DNA of 64,000 nt from Haloparvum alkalitolerans. GTDB lineage: Archaea > Halobacteriota > Halobacteria > Halobacteriales > Haloferacaceae. The notes beneath the pieces are model-generated. The model saw only the letters and a list, made by a program, of their open reading frames with translations, was not told the DNA's origin and ran no database searches. A program made the translations under genes and the position numbers. Of this stretch, positions 41,940-50,859 are shown piece after piece. The first letter of the stretch is position 1. The number at the start of each line of letters is the position of its first letter. Where the stretch lies: assembly GCF_050122995.1 (NCBI RefSeq), contig NZ_JBNLIA010000004.1, positions 1 through 64,000 of the forward strand, read 5' to 3'.

Positions 41940-42821
41940 ATGGCCAGACGAAGCCTGCTGTTCTCACCCGGCGACAGTCCCGACCTGATGCGGAAGGCGC
42001 CCGCCGCGGGCGCGGACGTGATCTGCTTCGACCTGGAGGACGCGGTCGCGCCGACGCGAAAGGACGAGGCGCGCGCGGCCGTCCGCGAGGTGCTCGCCGC
42101 GCCCGACTTCGATCCCGACGCCGAGGTTTGCGTCCGGCTGACCGCCGAGGAGCCGGCGCGGGACCTCGACGCGCTCGTGGGCACGGAGTCGACGGCCGAC
42201 GAAGCTGCGCCCCCCGACCGCGAACTCCGGCTCGACGCGGTGATGCTCCCGAAGGTGGAGACCGCCGAGCGCGTCGACGACGCGGCCGCCCTCTGTGCCG
42301 AGCGGGACCTCGACCCCGCGGTGTTCGCGCTGTTGGAGACGGCCGCGGGCGTGCTCCACGCGGAGGCGATCGCGGCCGCGGACGCCACCGCGGCGGTCGT
42401 CTTCGGCGCGGAGGACCTCGCGGCCGACGTGGGCGCGACGCGGACCGACGAGGGAACCGAGGTGCTGTACGCCCGCCAGCACGTGCTGCTCGCGGCCAGC
42501 GCCGCGGGCGTCGACGCCATCGACACCGTGTTCACGGATTTCTCCGACGAGGCGGGGCTCCGCGAGGAGACACGGTTCGCGGTCGAGCTGGGGTACGACG
42601 GCAAGCTGGCGATCCACCCGGCTCAGGTGACGCCGATCAACGAGGCGTTCACGCCCGACCCGGAGCGCGTCGCGTGGGCCGAGCGCGTCCTCGACGCCCG
42701 CGAGGAGGCGGCCGCCGAAGGGAAGGGCGTCTTCGAGGTCGACGGCGAGATGATCGACGCGCCCCTCATCGCGCAGGCGGAGCGCGTTCTGGAGAGCGCT
42801 CGCGCCGCGGGACTGCGCTGA
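41940..42821 (+). CDS. CitE-like / HpcH-HpaI CoA-ester lyase
   Basis: 293 aa TIM barrel. It begins MARRSLLFSPGDSPDLM and has ICFDLEDAVAP, LLETAAGVL, VFGAEDLAADVGA and KLAIHPAQVTPINEAF, the CitE/malyl-CoA lyase set including the acidic metal ligands. Reaction is cleavage or synthesis of malyl- or beta-methylmalyl-type CoA esters, or their thioester hydrolysis as in haloarchaeal CitE paralogues. Its neighbours MaoC and glutamate dehydrogenase suggest central carbon metabolism around mesaconate/glutamate, but the methylaspartate cycle genes themselves are not in view. Confidence 0.85.
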   Translation: MARRSLLFSPGDSPDLMRKAPAAGADVICFDLEDAVAPTRKDEARAAVREVLAAPDFDPDAEVCVRLTAEEPARDLDALVGTESTADEAAPPDRELRLDAVMLPKVETAERVDDAAALCAERDLDPAVFALLETAAGVLHAEAIAAADATAAVVFGAEDLAADVGATRTDEGTEVLYARQHVLLAASAAGVDAIDTVFTDFSDEAGLREETRFAVELGYDGKLAIHPAQVTPINEAFTPDPERVAWAERVLDAREEAAAEGKGVFEVDGEMIDAPLIAQAERVLESARAAGLR

Positions 42822-42931
42822 TCCCCGCCGGCGGCGCACGGATACCGAGGAGACCACGCTGGACGCAGATATTGCGGCGAGTGCGACGCTGAGACGACAC
42901 AGTTAACTCCGCGGCAAAAGCCGATTTCGGT

Positions 42932-44185
42932 ATGTCGGACCAAGCCAATCCGTTCGAGAGTCTGCAGGAGCAGATCGCGGACGCGGCCGCGTATCTCGAC
43001 GCCGACGAGGGGGTCATCGAGCGCCTGAGCAACCCCGAGCGGGTCCTCGAGACGAACCTCACCGTCGAGCGCGACGACGGGTCGCTGGAGACGGTTCGCG
43101 CCTACCGAGCGCAGTTCAACGGCGACCGCGGGCCGTACAAGGGGGGCATCCGGTACCACCCGGGCGTCACGCGCGACGAGGTGAAGGCGCTCTCGGGCTG
43201 GATGGTGTACAAGTGCGCGGTCGTGGACATCCCCTACGGCGGCGGGAAGGGGGGGATCGAGATCGACCCCGACGACTACTCCGAGGCGGAGCTGGAGCGG
43301 TTGACGCGCGCCTACGCGACCGAACTCCGGCCGATGATCGGTGAGGACCGGGACATCCCCGCGCCGGACGTCAACACCGGCCAGCGGGAGATGAACTGGA
43401 TCAAGGACACCTACGAGACGCTCGAGAACACCACGGCGCCTGGCGTCATCACGGGGAAGGCGCCCGGATCGGGCGGCTCCGCGGGCCGCGTCGAGGCGAC
43501 CGGTCGGTCGGTGATGCTCGCGGCCCGCGAGGTGTTCGACTGGATCGGCGAGCAGATCGAGGGCGCGACCGTCGCGGTACAGGGGTACGGCAACGCCGGC
43601 TCGGTCGCGGCGAAACTGCTGGAGGACGTGGGCGCGAACGTCGTCGCGGTCTCCGACTCCTCCGGCGGGATCTACGATCCCCGCGGCCTCGACACGCGCG
43701 CCGTGAAGGCGCACAAAGGTGAGACCGGCTCCGTCGCCGACTACGGCGACACCGAGGCGATCAGCAACGAGGAGCTGCTGACGCTCGACGTAGACCTGCT
43801 GGTCCCCGCGGCGCTGGAGAACGCGGTCGACGCCGACCTCGCCGAGCGCGTGGAGGCGGACGTTGTCGTCGAGGCCGCGAACGGACCGCTGACGCCGGAC
43901 GCCGACGACGTGCTCGCCGAGCGCGACGTCTGGGTCGTGCCGGACGTGCTGGCGAACGCCGGCGGCGTCACCGTCTCGTACTTCGAGTGGGTCCAGAACA
44001 GACAGCGCTTCTCGTGGACCGAGGACCGCGTCAACTCGGAGCTGAAGCGGGTCATCTCGGACGGGTTCGACGGACTGGTCGACGCCTACGAGGAGTACGA
44101 CCTCCCGAACCTCCGGACGGCCGCGTACGTCGTCGCCATCGAGCGCGTGGTCGACGCCTACGAGCAGGGCGGCAACTGGCCCTGA
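42932..44185 (+). CDS. gdh: Glutamate dehydrogenase
   Basis: 417 aa Glu/Leu/Phe/Val dehydrogenase. N-terminal substrate domain with GDRGPYKGGIRYHPGV and GGGKGGIEIDPDD (catalytic Lys), PAPDVNTGQREMNWIKD, and a Rossmann domain with QGYGNAGSVAAKLLED. Interconverts glutamate and 2-oxoglutarate plus ammonia. Complements glnA at 33.7 kb for ammonia assimilation. AGTTAACTC at 42901-42909 is a candidate promoter box. Confidence 0.94.
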   Translation: MSDQANPFESLQEQIADAAAYLDADEGVIERLSNPERVLETNLTVERDDGSLETVRAYRAQFNGDRGPYKGGIRYHPGVTRDEVKALSGWMVYKCAVVDIPYGGGKGGIEIDPDDYSEAELERLTRAYATELRPMIGEDRDIPAPDVNTGQREMNWIKDTYETLENTTAPGVITGKAPGSGGSAGRVEATGRSVMLAAREVFDWIGEQIEGATVAVQGYGNAGSVAAKLLEDVGANVVAVSDSSGGIYDPRGLDTRAVKAHKGETGSVADYGDTEAISNEELLTLDVDLLVPAALENAVDADLAERVEADVVVEAANGPLTPDADDVLAERDVWVVPDVLANAGGVTVSYFEWVQNRQRFSWTEDRVNSELKRVISDGFDGLVDAYEEYDLPNLRTAAYVVAIERVVDAYEQGGNWP

Positions 44186-44209
44186 TAGGCGAAACGGCTC
44201 TCTCGGGGG

Positions 44210-44590
44210 TTACTCCGCCTCGGCCGTCTCGGACAGTCGCGCGGCGAGATACGCCGCGATCGGCTCGTCCTCCTCCTCGACGAACCGCGCGACCTCCTCG
44301 CCGTCGCGCTCCACGACGACGGTGGGGATCAGCTCGATGCCGTACTCCTCGACGCCGGGGCCGGCCTTTCCCTCCGGGGTCTTCTCGACCGGGTGGTGTT
44401 CGATGCGCTCCTCGGGCACGCCCGCGGCCTCGAGCGCGGCCGCGAACTGCGGGAGCTGCTGGCGACAGTCGATACACCAGTCGCCGCCCCACACCTTGAA
44501 CACGTACTCCTCGGCCGCGAGCGCGTCGAGGACGCCCTCCTGTCCGGCCGCGTCCCACGACTCGCTCGGCTGAAGCGTCTGCAGGCTCAT
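44210..44590 (-). CDS. Thioredoxin-like protein with CIDC site
   Basis: 126 aa. Thioredoxin fold with active site WGGDWCIDCRQQLP (CxxC = CIDC, not the usual CGPC) and the cis-proline loop ELIPTVVV. C-terminal helix ends acidic. Likely a cytoplasmic disulfide reductant or a specialised thiol protein. Convergent with gdh (24 bp between stops). Start ATG 44588-44590 chosen over an upstream GTG. Confidence 0.85.
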   Translation of the reverse strand: MSLQTLQPSESWDAAGQEGVLDALAAEEYVFKVWGGDWCIDCRQQLPQFAAALEAAGVPEERIEHHPVEKTPEGKAGPGVEEYGIELIPTVVVERDGEEVARFVEEEDEPIAAYLAARLSETAEAE

Positions 44591-44773
44591 GTCGGCGAGT
44601 ACGCGGCCGACCCTCAAAAGGAACGCGGCGCCGGCGAACCCGGCAGTCCCGGCGAATCCGGGCCGGTGTGAGCCGGTCTATCGGGGGTCGCCACGGACCG
44701 ACCGCGGGCGGGTCTCCCACGCGTTTGCCGCGGTCCGGTGGGCGTTTACGTCGCGGCGGCGAACGGTGAACCG

Positions 44774-45688
44774 ATGAACGACGACATCCTGGACAGCCTC
44801 GGCTCGCCGCTGGTCCGGGTCGGGTCGCCTGCGGGAACGACGGTCGCGGCGAAGGTCGAGTCGCGCAACCCCGGCGGCTCGGCGAAGGACCGCCCGGCGA
44901 CGTACATGATCGAGGCCGCCGAGGAGGCCGGCGATCTCCGTCCGGGCGACGCCATCGTGGAGGCCACCTCCGGCAACACCGGCATCGGGATCGCGATGGC
45001 CGGCGCCGCGAAGGGCTACGACGTGATCATCGTGATGCCGGCCTCGAAGTCGCCCGAGCGCCGCCGGATCATGCGCGCGTACGGCGCCGACATCGAGCTC
45101 GTGGAGGGAGACATCTCGGACGCGCGAACTCGGGCCGACGAGATCGAGTCGGAGCGGGGCGCGGTCCAGCTCCACCAGTTCGAGAACCCCGCGAACCCCC
45201 GCGCCCACTACGAGACGACCGCCGCGGAGCTACTGGAGCAGGTCGGCGACCGGACGGTGGACGCGCTCGTCGCCGGCGTCGGCACCGGCGGCACGCTCAC
45301 CGGCGTCGGGCGCCGACTCCGCGAGGCGTTCCCCGACGTGCGCATCGACGCCGTCGAGCCGGCCGAGAGCGCGGTGCTGGCCGGCGAGGAGCCGACCGGC
45401 GACGAGTTCCAGGGGATGGGGCCGGGGTTCGTCTCGCCGAACCTGGACGTGGAGCTGATCGACGAGCTACACGCCGTGACGGTCGACGAGGCCGAGGCCG
45501 AGTGCCGCCGGCTCGCCCGCGAGGAGGGGATCCTCGTCGGGCAGTCCTCCGGCGCCTCGAACCTCGCCGCGACGGCGGTCGCCGAGGACCTCCGCGAGGA
45601 GGGCCGATACGCCGGCGACGAGCCGCTCGTTGTGACGGTGTTCTGGGACAGCGGCGAGCGCTACATGTCGACCGGGATGTTCGACTGA
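44774..45688 (+). CDS. cysK: Cysteine synthase (O-acetylserine sulfhydrylase family)
   Basis: 304 aa PLP enzyme. PLP lysine in NPGGSAKDRPA (Lys about 38), substrate loop EATSGNTGIGIAM, PLP-phosphate loop GVGTGGTLTGVGRRL and the Ser in SSGASNLAA. Makes cysteine from acetylserine and sulfide; CysK and CysM types cannot be separated here. Own ATG at 44774; the gene before it is divergent. Confidence 0.9.
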   Translation: MNDDILDSLGSPLVRVGSPAGTTVAAKVESRNPGGSAKDRPATYMIEAAEEAGDLRPGDAIVEATSGNTGIGIAMAGAAKGYDVIIVMPASKSPERRRIMRAYGADIELVEGDISDARTRADEIESERGAVQLHQFENPANPRAHYETTAAELLEQVGDRTVDALVAGVGTGGTLTGVGRRLREAFPDVRIDAVEPAESAVLAGEEPTGDEFQGMGPGFVSPNLDVELIDELHAVTVDEAEAECRRLAREEGILVGQSSGASNLAATAVAEDLREEGRYAGDEPLVVTVFWDSGERYMSTGMFD

Positions 45689-45737
45689 CCGCTCGGATAA
45701 ACCGCACTCTCGGGGGCAAAGCGCCGTCCCGGACGCC

Positions 45738-46241
45738 TCACTCGCCGCGGTCGAGGTACTCCTGCTGGACGGCCACGACCTCGGCGGAGTCCTCGCACTC
45801 GGCGTACCGGCGAAGGGGCTCCTCGTTCAACTCGAGGAACGTCTCGCCCCACGTGAACTTCGCGAGGACCCGCTCGGCGTGGTCGCGCTCGCCGAAGATG
45901 CAGAGCGCGGCCGCGAGCGCCTCGACCGTCGTGAGCCGCATCGGGCGCCCGAAGTTGACCGGGTTCGCGGCGACGAGGTACGGCAGCGCGCGGTGCTCGC
46001 CCGGCATCGAGAACCGCTTCTCGCCCGCGGACTCCCACGAGCAGTCGAGCGCGACGAGGACTCCCTCGCCGGCGTCGGCGTCCGCGGGCGAGAGCGCCCG
46101 CTCGGCGTGCGGGTTCAGGACGACGCCGTAGGGGGTCGCACGGTCCGACCGGTGGAGGGTCGCCAGGTCGAAGCGCGCCAGCTTGCGCGCCGTGCACTTG
46201 TCGGGGTCGTCGTCGCCCTCGTACCGGACGTGAAGCTCCAC
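45738..46241 (-). CDS. tsr3: 16S rRNA aminocarboxypropyltransferase Tsr3
   Basis: 167 aa, GTG start at 46239-46241. DUF367/Tsr3 family: N-terminal RLI-like part (DDPDKCTARKLARF) and the SPOUT-like core VALDCSWESAG, HRALPYLVAANPVNFGRP and LSTVEALAAAL-type helix (RLTTVEALAAALCIFG). Transfers an aminocarboxypropyl group from SAM to a small-subunit rRNA nucleotide. Convergent with cysteine synthase. Confidence 0.92.
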   Translation of the reverse strand: MELHVRYEGDDDPDKCTARKLARFDLATLHRSDRATPYGVVLNPHAERALSPADADAGEGVLVALDCSWESAGEKRFSMPGEHRALPYLVAANPVNFGRPMRLTTVEALAAALCIFGERDHAERVLAKFTWGETFLELNEEPLRRYAECEDSAEVVAVQQEYLDRGE

Positions 46242-46284
46242 GCTTCCGGATGGGCGACTCGGGGTGAAAAGTCGACCGCTCCGA

Positions 46285-46893
46285 TCAGCGGCCGAACCGG
46301 CGCTGGCGGTTCTGGAAGTCGAGGACGGCCCGCAGGTAGTCCCGCTTCCGGAAGTCCCGCCAGTTCACGTCCGTGAAGTAGAGCTCCGAGTAGACCGACT
46401 GCCAGATGGCGAAGTCGGAGAGGCGCTCGGCGCCGGTCTTTATCACCAGGTCCGGCTCCGCGGGGAAGACGAGCCGGTCGGAGATCTCCGCCTCGTCGAC
46501 GGCGTCGGGGGACAGATCACCGGCCGCCACGTCCTCGGCGATCGACTGCACCGCGGCCGCGAACTCCCGCTTGCCGCCGAGCCCGATGCTGATCCGGATC
46601 GGCGCGTCGGCGCGCTCGGTGTCGTCGGGCGCGCGGACCGCGACTTCGCGGGGCGCGTCGACCCCGCGGAGCTCGCGTTCGAGCGTCGGGACGACCGCCT
46701 CGTCGAGGACCGAGACCATCACCGTCACGCGCTCGGCCCCGTACTCGACGGCCCATCGGAGCGCGTCCGAGAGCGTCTCGTAGGCGCCCTGTTCGAGCAG
46801 GTCGCGCTCGGTGATCACCACCGCGACGTGGGCCGGCGGGGCGGCGTCGTGGAACCGGTGGCGGAGGGCGAGGTACGCGTCGTAAATTCCCAC
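46285..46893 (-). CDS. UppS-like prenyltransferase homologue lacking the catalytic Asp motif
   Basis: 202 aa, GTG start. The C-terminal half matches cis-prenyltransferases (IRISIGLGGKREFAAAVQSIAED, DLVIKTGAERLSDFAIWQSVYSELYFTDVNWRDF). The first conserved motif, HxAxIMDGNxR, is replaced by AHVAVVITERDLLEQGAYETL, so the Asp that binds diphosphate-Mg is missing. It is about 50-60 residues shorter than active archaeal enzymes. Possibly a pseudoenzyme or partner subunit, like the eukaryotic NgBR type. Divergent from DUF92. Confidence 0.8.
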   Translation of the reverse strand: MGIYDAYLALRHRFHDAAPPAHVAVVITERDLLEQGAYETLSDALRWAVEYGAERVTVMVSVLDEAVVPTLERELRGVDAPREVAVRAPDDTERADAPIRISIGLGGKREFAAAVQSIAEDVAAGDLSPDAVDEAEISDRLVFPAEPDLVIKTGAERLSDFAIWQSVYSELYFTDVNWRDFRKRDYLRAVLDFQNRQRRFGR

Positions 46894-47061
46894 GCTCGAC
46901 TCGTGGCGACCCCGGGCCAAAAGTTCGCGGGTCCGGTCCGGATCCCGGAGTTCGCGAGTCCGGTCCTGATCCCGGCGTCGGCGTCCGTCCGCCGGATCCG
47001 GGCGGCCGCACGGAGTGTGCGGTTCGGGACCGTTAAGTGCGCGTCGGGGGAATCCCGGGGT

Positions 47062-48381
47062 GTGAATCGGAGGACACGGCGCGCCGCGGCGTTCGCGGCG
47101 GTGTCGCTGCTCGCGCTCGCCGCCCCCCTTTTGGGTCCGGCGACCCCCGCCCCGTTCGCGGCCGTGGCCGTCCTCGCGGCGTTCGCGGTCCGCGAGGGTC
47201 GGCTGTTTGAGCTGTTCGCGCGCCCCGGCGACCGCCGGGACCGCCGGCTCAACGGGCTGGCGGGCTTCGCGCTCGGCGCGACCGGGCTCGCGGTGTTCGC
47301 GAGCATCCCGGCCGTCTCGCTCTCGCCCTCGGTGTTCGCGGCCGCCGTGCTCATCGTCGGGGTCGGCAACCTCGGGACGCAGGCGTCCCGCGAGTACACC
47401 GACGAGGGGTTCCTCCACGCGACCGGCTTCGTGCTGCTCGGGTCGCTCGGTGGCCTCCTCGCGCTCGTCGTCGTCTCCGCGGGGGCGGGCGAGGCGGTCC
47501 GGCTGCCGGCGTTCGTCTTCCTCGCCACCTCGGGAGCGCTCGCGGCCGCGCTGCTGCGGAGCGTCCTGCTGGAGCAGGACGACCCCGTCGTGATGGTCTC
47601 CGTGGGGCTGCTCTGCTGGCTGTTCGCGGCGCTCGTCGGCGACGTGACGCTCGCGAGGATCGGCGTCGCGCTGGCGGTCACGGCCGCGCTCGGCTACGTC
47701 TCCTACGCGCTCGGCACCGCCTCGGTCGCGGGGATGCTCACCGGCGTGCTGCTCGGCCTCGTCACCATCGTGCTCGGCGGGTTCGGCTGGTTCGCGGCGC
47801 TTATCGCCTTCTACGCGGTGGGCGGGCTCGCCTCCAAGTTCCGCTTCGAGGAGAAGGCCGAGCGCGGCGTCGCACAGGAGAACGAGGGTGCCCGCGGCAC
47901 GGGCAACGTGCTGGCCAACTCCGCGGTCGCGCTCGTCGCCGTGGTGGGCTACGCCGCGACCGACCACGCGGCGATGCCCGCCGACCCCTTCGTCTTCGCG
48001 TTCGCGGGCGCGGTCGCGACCGCGATGGCGGACACCCTCTCCTCGGAGATCGGCGGCCTCTTCGACAACCCTCGGCTCGTCACCACGCTCGAACGCGTGC
48101 CGCCGGGGACCGACGGCGCGATCACCCTGCAGGGCGAACTCGCGGGCATCGCCGGCGCCGGGCTCGTCGGCGCGCTCGCCGCGATAGGGATGCCCGTCGG
48201 CGACCCCCTGGTCGGCGGCGGAGTCGTCGTGGGGGCCGGCTTCGCGGGGATGACCGTCGACAGCCTTCTCGGCGCGCTTGTCGAGGGCGACCGGATCGGC
48301 AACCAGACCGTCAACTTCCTCGCGACGCTCTCGGGGGCGCTCGTCGCGGTCGCCCTCGCGTTCGGGGTGATGCTGTCGTGA
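47062..48381 (+). CDS. DUF92/TMEM19 membrane protein (possible polyprenol phosphate kinase)
   Basis: 439 aa from a GTG at 47062, about eleven helices. Central signature GTASVAGMLTGVLLGLVTIVLGGFGWFAAL, GGLASKFRFEEKAERGVAQENEGARGTGNVLANS and later ATAMADTLSSEIGG mark the DUF92/TMEM19 family, which includes plant VTE6 (phytyl-phosphate kinase). Catalytic-type KFRxxEK and DT/SE residues are present. Its position opposite a UppS-like gene supports a role in isoprenoid phosphate metabolism. GTGA overlap with the next gene. Confidence 0.82.
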   Translation: MNRRTRRAAAFAAVSLLALAAPLLGPATPAPFAAVAVLAAFAVREGRLFELFARPGDRRDRRLNGLAGFALGATGLAVFASIPAVSLSPSVFAAAVLIVGVGNLGTQASREYTDEGFLHATGFVLLGSLGGLLALVVVSAGAGEAVRLPAFVFLATSGALAAALLRSVLLEQDDPVVMVSVGLLCWLFAALVGDVTLARIGVALAVTAALGYVSYALGTASVAGMLTGVLLGLVTIVLGGFGWFAALIAFYAVGGLASKFRFEEKAERGVAQENEGARGTGNVLANSAVALVAVVGYAATDHAAMPADPFVFAFAGAVATAMADTLSSEIGGLFDNPRLVTTLERVPPGTDGAITLQGELAGIAGAGLVGALAAIGMPVGDPLVGGGVVVGAGFAGMTVDSLLGALVEGDRIGNQTVNFLATLSGALVAVALAFGVMLS

Positions 48382-48857
48382 CCGCCGCGGAGGCGACCGC
48401 GGACCCGCGCGTCAGACACGCCCGGCCGGCAGAAGCCGCGGCGGTCGAACGCCTCCAGACGCACCTTCGGGACCCCAGCCCGGACCTGCTGGCGTACGGG
48501 CTCGCGATGGGCGACGTGCTCGTCTCGGTCGCGGGGAGGGAATCCGCCGGGGCCACCGACGCCGACGCCGGGGCGGGACCCGACACGCCCGTCGGCTACT
48601 TGTTGCCCGTCAACGGTCCGGACGCGCTCCACATCGGCGAGATCGCGATCGCACCTGACTTCCGGCGACAGGGTCGGGCCCGCGGTCTGCTCGAAACCGC
48701 GATAGCCGCGGCGGCCGGTCCCGTCACGCTCCTGGTCGCTCCGGAGAACGAAGCGGCGCGGGCGCTCTACGAGGGGTCGGGCTTCGAGATCGCGGGGCGT
48801 CGCGCGGACGCGTACCCGGACGGCGACGCGCTGCTGTACCGGATCGACGAAGAGTAA
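48378..48857 (+). CDS. GNAT-family N-acetyltransferase
   Basis: 159 aa, GTG start overlapping the DUF92 stop as GTGA. Acetyl-CoA loop IAPDFRRQGRARGLLETA (Q/RxxGxG/A motif) at about 97-115, and ENEAARALYEGSGFEIAGRR is the classic GNAT B motif. A short acidic/Ala insertion lies near residue 55. Acceptor substrate unknown; probably translationally coupled to DUF92 but functional linkage is not required. Confidence 0.87.
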   Translation: MTAAEATADPRVRHARPAEAAAVERLQTHLRDPSPDLLAYGLAMGDVLVSVAGRESAGATDADAGAGPDTPVGYLLPVNGPDALHIGEIAIAPDFRRQGRARGLLETAIAAAAGPVTLLVAPENEAARALYEGSGFEIAGRRADAYPDGDALLYRIDEE

Positions 48858-48861
48858 GCCC

Positions 48862-50337
48862 TCAGGCGGCCTCGGCGCGGAGGTCGCCCGAGGTCCGGAC
48901 GCGCGTCCCGACCGGCTTCTTGACGAAGTCGCCGGTCGCGGTGCCGAACAGCTCCGAGACCCCGCGCTGTGCCGCCACGTCGAGCAGGCGCTGGCTCACG
49001 GTGCCGTCCAGCACCACGGTGTGGGGCGGCTCCGCGGCGTCGGCGACCGCATCGAAGGCGTCCTCGGCGTCTACCTCCGCCAGCACGCCTCCGTCGGCGT
49101 CGAGGAGCCGTGCGCGGCCGCTTCCCGAGTCGACCACCTCCTGTACGTGCTCCTCGAAGGAGCGCGCGCCGTCGTCGGCCGATCCGGTCGCGGCAGGCGT
49201 CTCGGTGCTCTCGGACTCGCCCGCCGTGGACCGCTCTTCCTCCCGATCGGTCGCGTCGGGTTCGACTGCGTCGCCTTCGGTCGCGTCGTCTTCGGTCGCA
49301 CCGCCTTCGGTCGCCTCGGAGTCGCTCGCCGCCGATCCCTCGGCGTTCCGCTCGTCAGCATCCCGTTCCTCGGCGCGGCGGTCGTCGTCGCTCCGTTCGT
49401 CGGCATCGTGGGCCGCGTGCTGATCGTTCGCCGACGCTCCGTCCCCGCGCTCCTCGGTGGCCCCCGCGTCCGACCCGTCGGCCGCCGAACCGCCGTCGTC
49501 CGCCTCGATGGCGGCCTCGCGCAGGTTCGGCTCGTCGGCGACGGTCGCGTACGGCACCTTCGCGCGGAGCGCCTCCAGCACCTCGCCGCGGTCCAGGTCC
49601 TCGACGGACCGGCCCGCCGGCGCGAACGCGGCGTAGTCCACGTCGCCGACCTGTCCCAGCTCGCGGAGGATCAGCTCGCCGCCGCGGTCCCCGTCGAGGA
49701 ACGCGGTGACGGTGCGGTCCGCGGTCAGGTCCGAGACCGCGTCCGGGACGTTCGTCCCTTCGACGGCGACCGCGTTCTTGATGCCGGCGTCGAGCAGGGC
49801 CGAGACGTCCGCGCGCCCCTCGACGACGATGACCGCGTCGGAGTCGCCGACCCGCGGGCCCGCGGGCAGGCCCTCGTACTCGGTGACGCCCTCGACGCGT
49901 GCGGCGTCGCGGACCTCCTCCAGCACGTCGTCGCTGGACAGCGAGGTCTCCTCGAAGCCCGACGCGAGCAGCTCCTTCGCGCGGTCGACGACCTCGCGGC
50001 GCTTGGCCGCGCGGACGTCCTCGATGCTCGTCACCTCGACGGAGGCCTCGCAGGGGCCGATCCGCGTGATCGTCTCGAGGGCGGCGCCGAGGATGGCGGT
50101 CTCGACCTTCTCGAGGCTCGAGGCGACGGTGAGCTCTCCGAACGACTGTCCGTTCTCCGATTCGATCGCAACGTCGATCCGGCCGACTTTGTCCGACTGC
50201 TGGAGGTCGCGCAGGTCCAACTCGTCGCCGAGCAGGCCTTCGGTCTGTCCGAAGACCGCGCCGACCACGTCGGACCGCTCGACCACCCCGTCGGCCGCGA
50301 TGGTCGCGTGAATGAGATATTTTGCTGTGTCTTCCAT
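48862..50337 (-). CDS. dnaG: DnaG-like primase (archaeal)
   Basis: 491 aa. Archaeal DnaG: N-terminal region MEDTAKYLIHATIAADGVVE, TOPRIM domain with VVEGRADVSALL (Glu) and FLDGDRGGELI (Asp) at about 166-240, and a C-terminal domain (about 390-490) ending VKKPVGTRVRTSGDLRAEAA. Residues about 278-388 form an unusually long acidic low-complexity linker with repeats of TEG/DAT type. In Archaea DnaG is tied to the exosome as well as priming. The first codon overlaps a divergent AT-rich promoter region. Confidence 0.95.
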   Translation of the reverse strand: MEDTAKYLIHATIAADGVVERSDVVGAVFGQTEGLLGDELDLRDLQQSDKVGRIDVAIESENGQSFGELTVASSLEKVETAILGAALETITRIGPCEASVEVTSIEDVRAAKRREVVDRAKELLASGFEETSLSSDDVLEEVRDAARVEGVTEYEGLPAGPRVGDSDAVIVVEGRADVSALLDAGIKNAVAVEGTNVPDAVSDLTADRTVTAFLDGDRGGELILRELGQVGDVDYAAFAPAGRSVEDLDRGEVLEALRAKVPYATVADEPNLREAAIEADDGGSAADGSDAGATEERGDGASANDQHAAHDADERSDDDRRAEERDADERNAEGSAASDSEATEGGATEDDATEGDAVEPDATDREEERSTAGESESTETPAATGSADDGARSFEEHVQEVVDSGSGRARLLDADGGVLAEVDAEDAFDAVADAAEPPHTVVLDGTVSQRLLDVAAQRGVSELFGTATGDFVKKPVGTRVRTSGDLRAEAA

Positions 50338-50452
50338 GTGAGATTCCCTTCCGGGGCGTGTTGATGATGATGAATGGCGGCCGTGCCGCCACCTCGTAAA
50401 GTTGGTCCGAGCCGGGGAAATAGCTATCGTGTCGGCCACCGATCGCCCCGTC

Positions 50453-50471
50453 CGAAGAAAAAATTTCTTCG
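50453..50471. promoter_or_regulatory. 8-bp inverted repeat between dnaG and DUF3311
   Basis: CGAAGAAA-aaa-TTTCTTCG, a perfect 8-bp dyad in a 195-bp divergent region. It could be an operator or part of the promoters. Confidence 0.35.
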
Positions 50472-50532
50472 AATGAGCTATTCGGTGGACTTCAGCAGAA
50501 TTTATTACTGGTTGGTGTGTTTCCCGTCGACG

Positions 50533-50859
50533 ATGGCAGATCTGAATCGAGATCTCGTCTGGATTCCGACGTTCGCGGTGCTGATCGTCTTCGCGGTGCC
50601 CTGGTTCCTCTGGGGGGTCGACCGCGTGGTCGCCGGCCTCCCGGTGTGGGTCTGGTGGCACGTCGGCTGGATGTGTCTGTGTGCGGTCCTGTTCGCGCGG
50701 TTCGCCGGGGGCGCGTGGGACCGCGGGATGACCGTGGACTTCGGACCGACCGCGGGCGCGGACGGGGACGGGGGGTCCGGCGCGGAGGCGCCCGCCTCCG
50801 GAGGGGGGCGGACCGGCGACCGCGGCGGTGACCGACCGGACGGGGGTGAGCGCGCGTGA
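50533..50859 (+). CDS. DUF3311 protein, small partner of the symporter
   Basis: 108 aa. Two hydrophobic helices (about 10-28 and 39-58: IPTFAVLIVFAVPWFLWGV and VWVWWHVGWMCLCAVLFARF), then a Gly/Asp-rich tail of about 45 residues. DUF3311 proteins are nearly always encoded just before a sodium:solute symporter and probably form an accessory subunit, by analogy with DUF997/YhdT. GTGA overlap with the symporter makes translational coupling certain. AATTTATTACTGG near 50500-50512 is the likely promoter. Confidence 0.85.
   Translation: MADLNRDLVWIPTFAVLIVFAVPWFLWGVDRVVAGLPVWVWWHVGWMCLCAVLFARFAGGAWDRGMTVDFGPTAGADGDGGSGAEAPASGGGRTGDRGGDRPDGGERA

Noticed and set aside
49021..50364. 447-codon plus-strand frame across dnaG.
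   Set aside because: Antisense shadow of the DnaG gene; no domain recognised and TOPRIM motifs are on the other strand.
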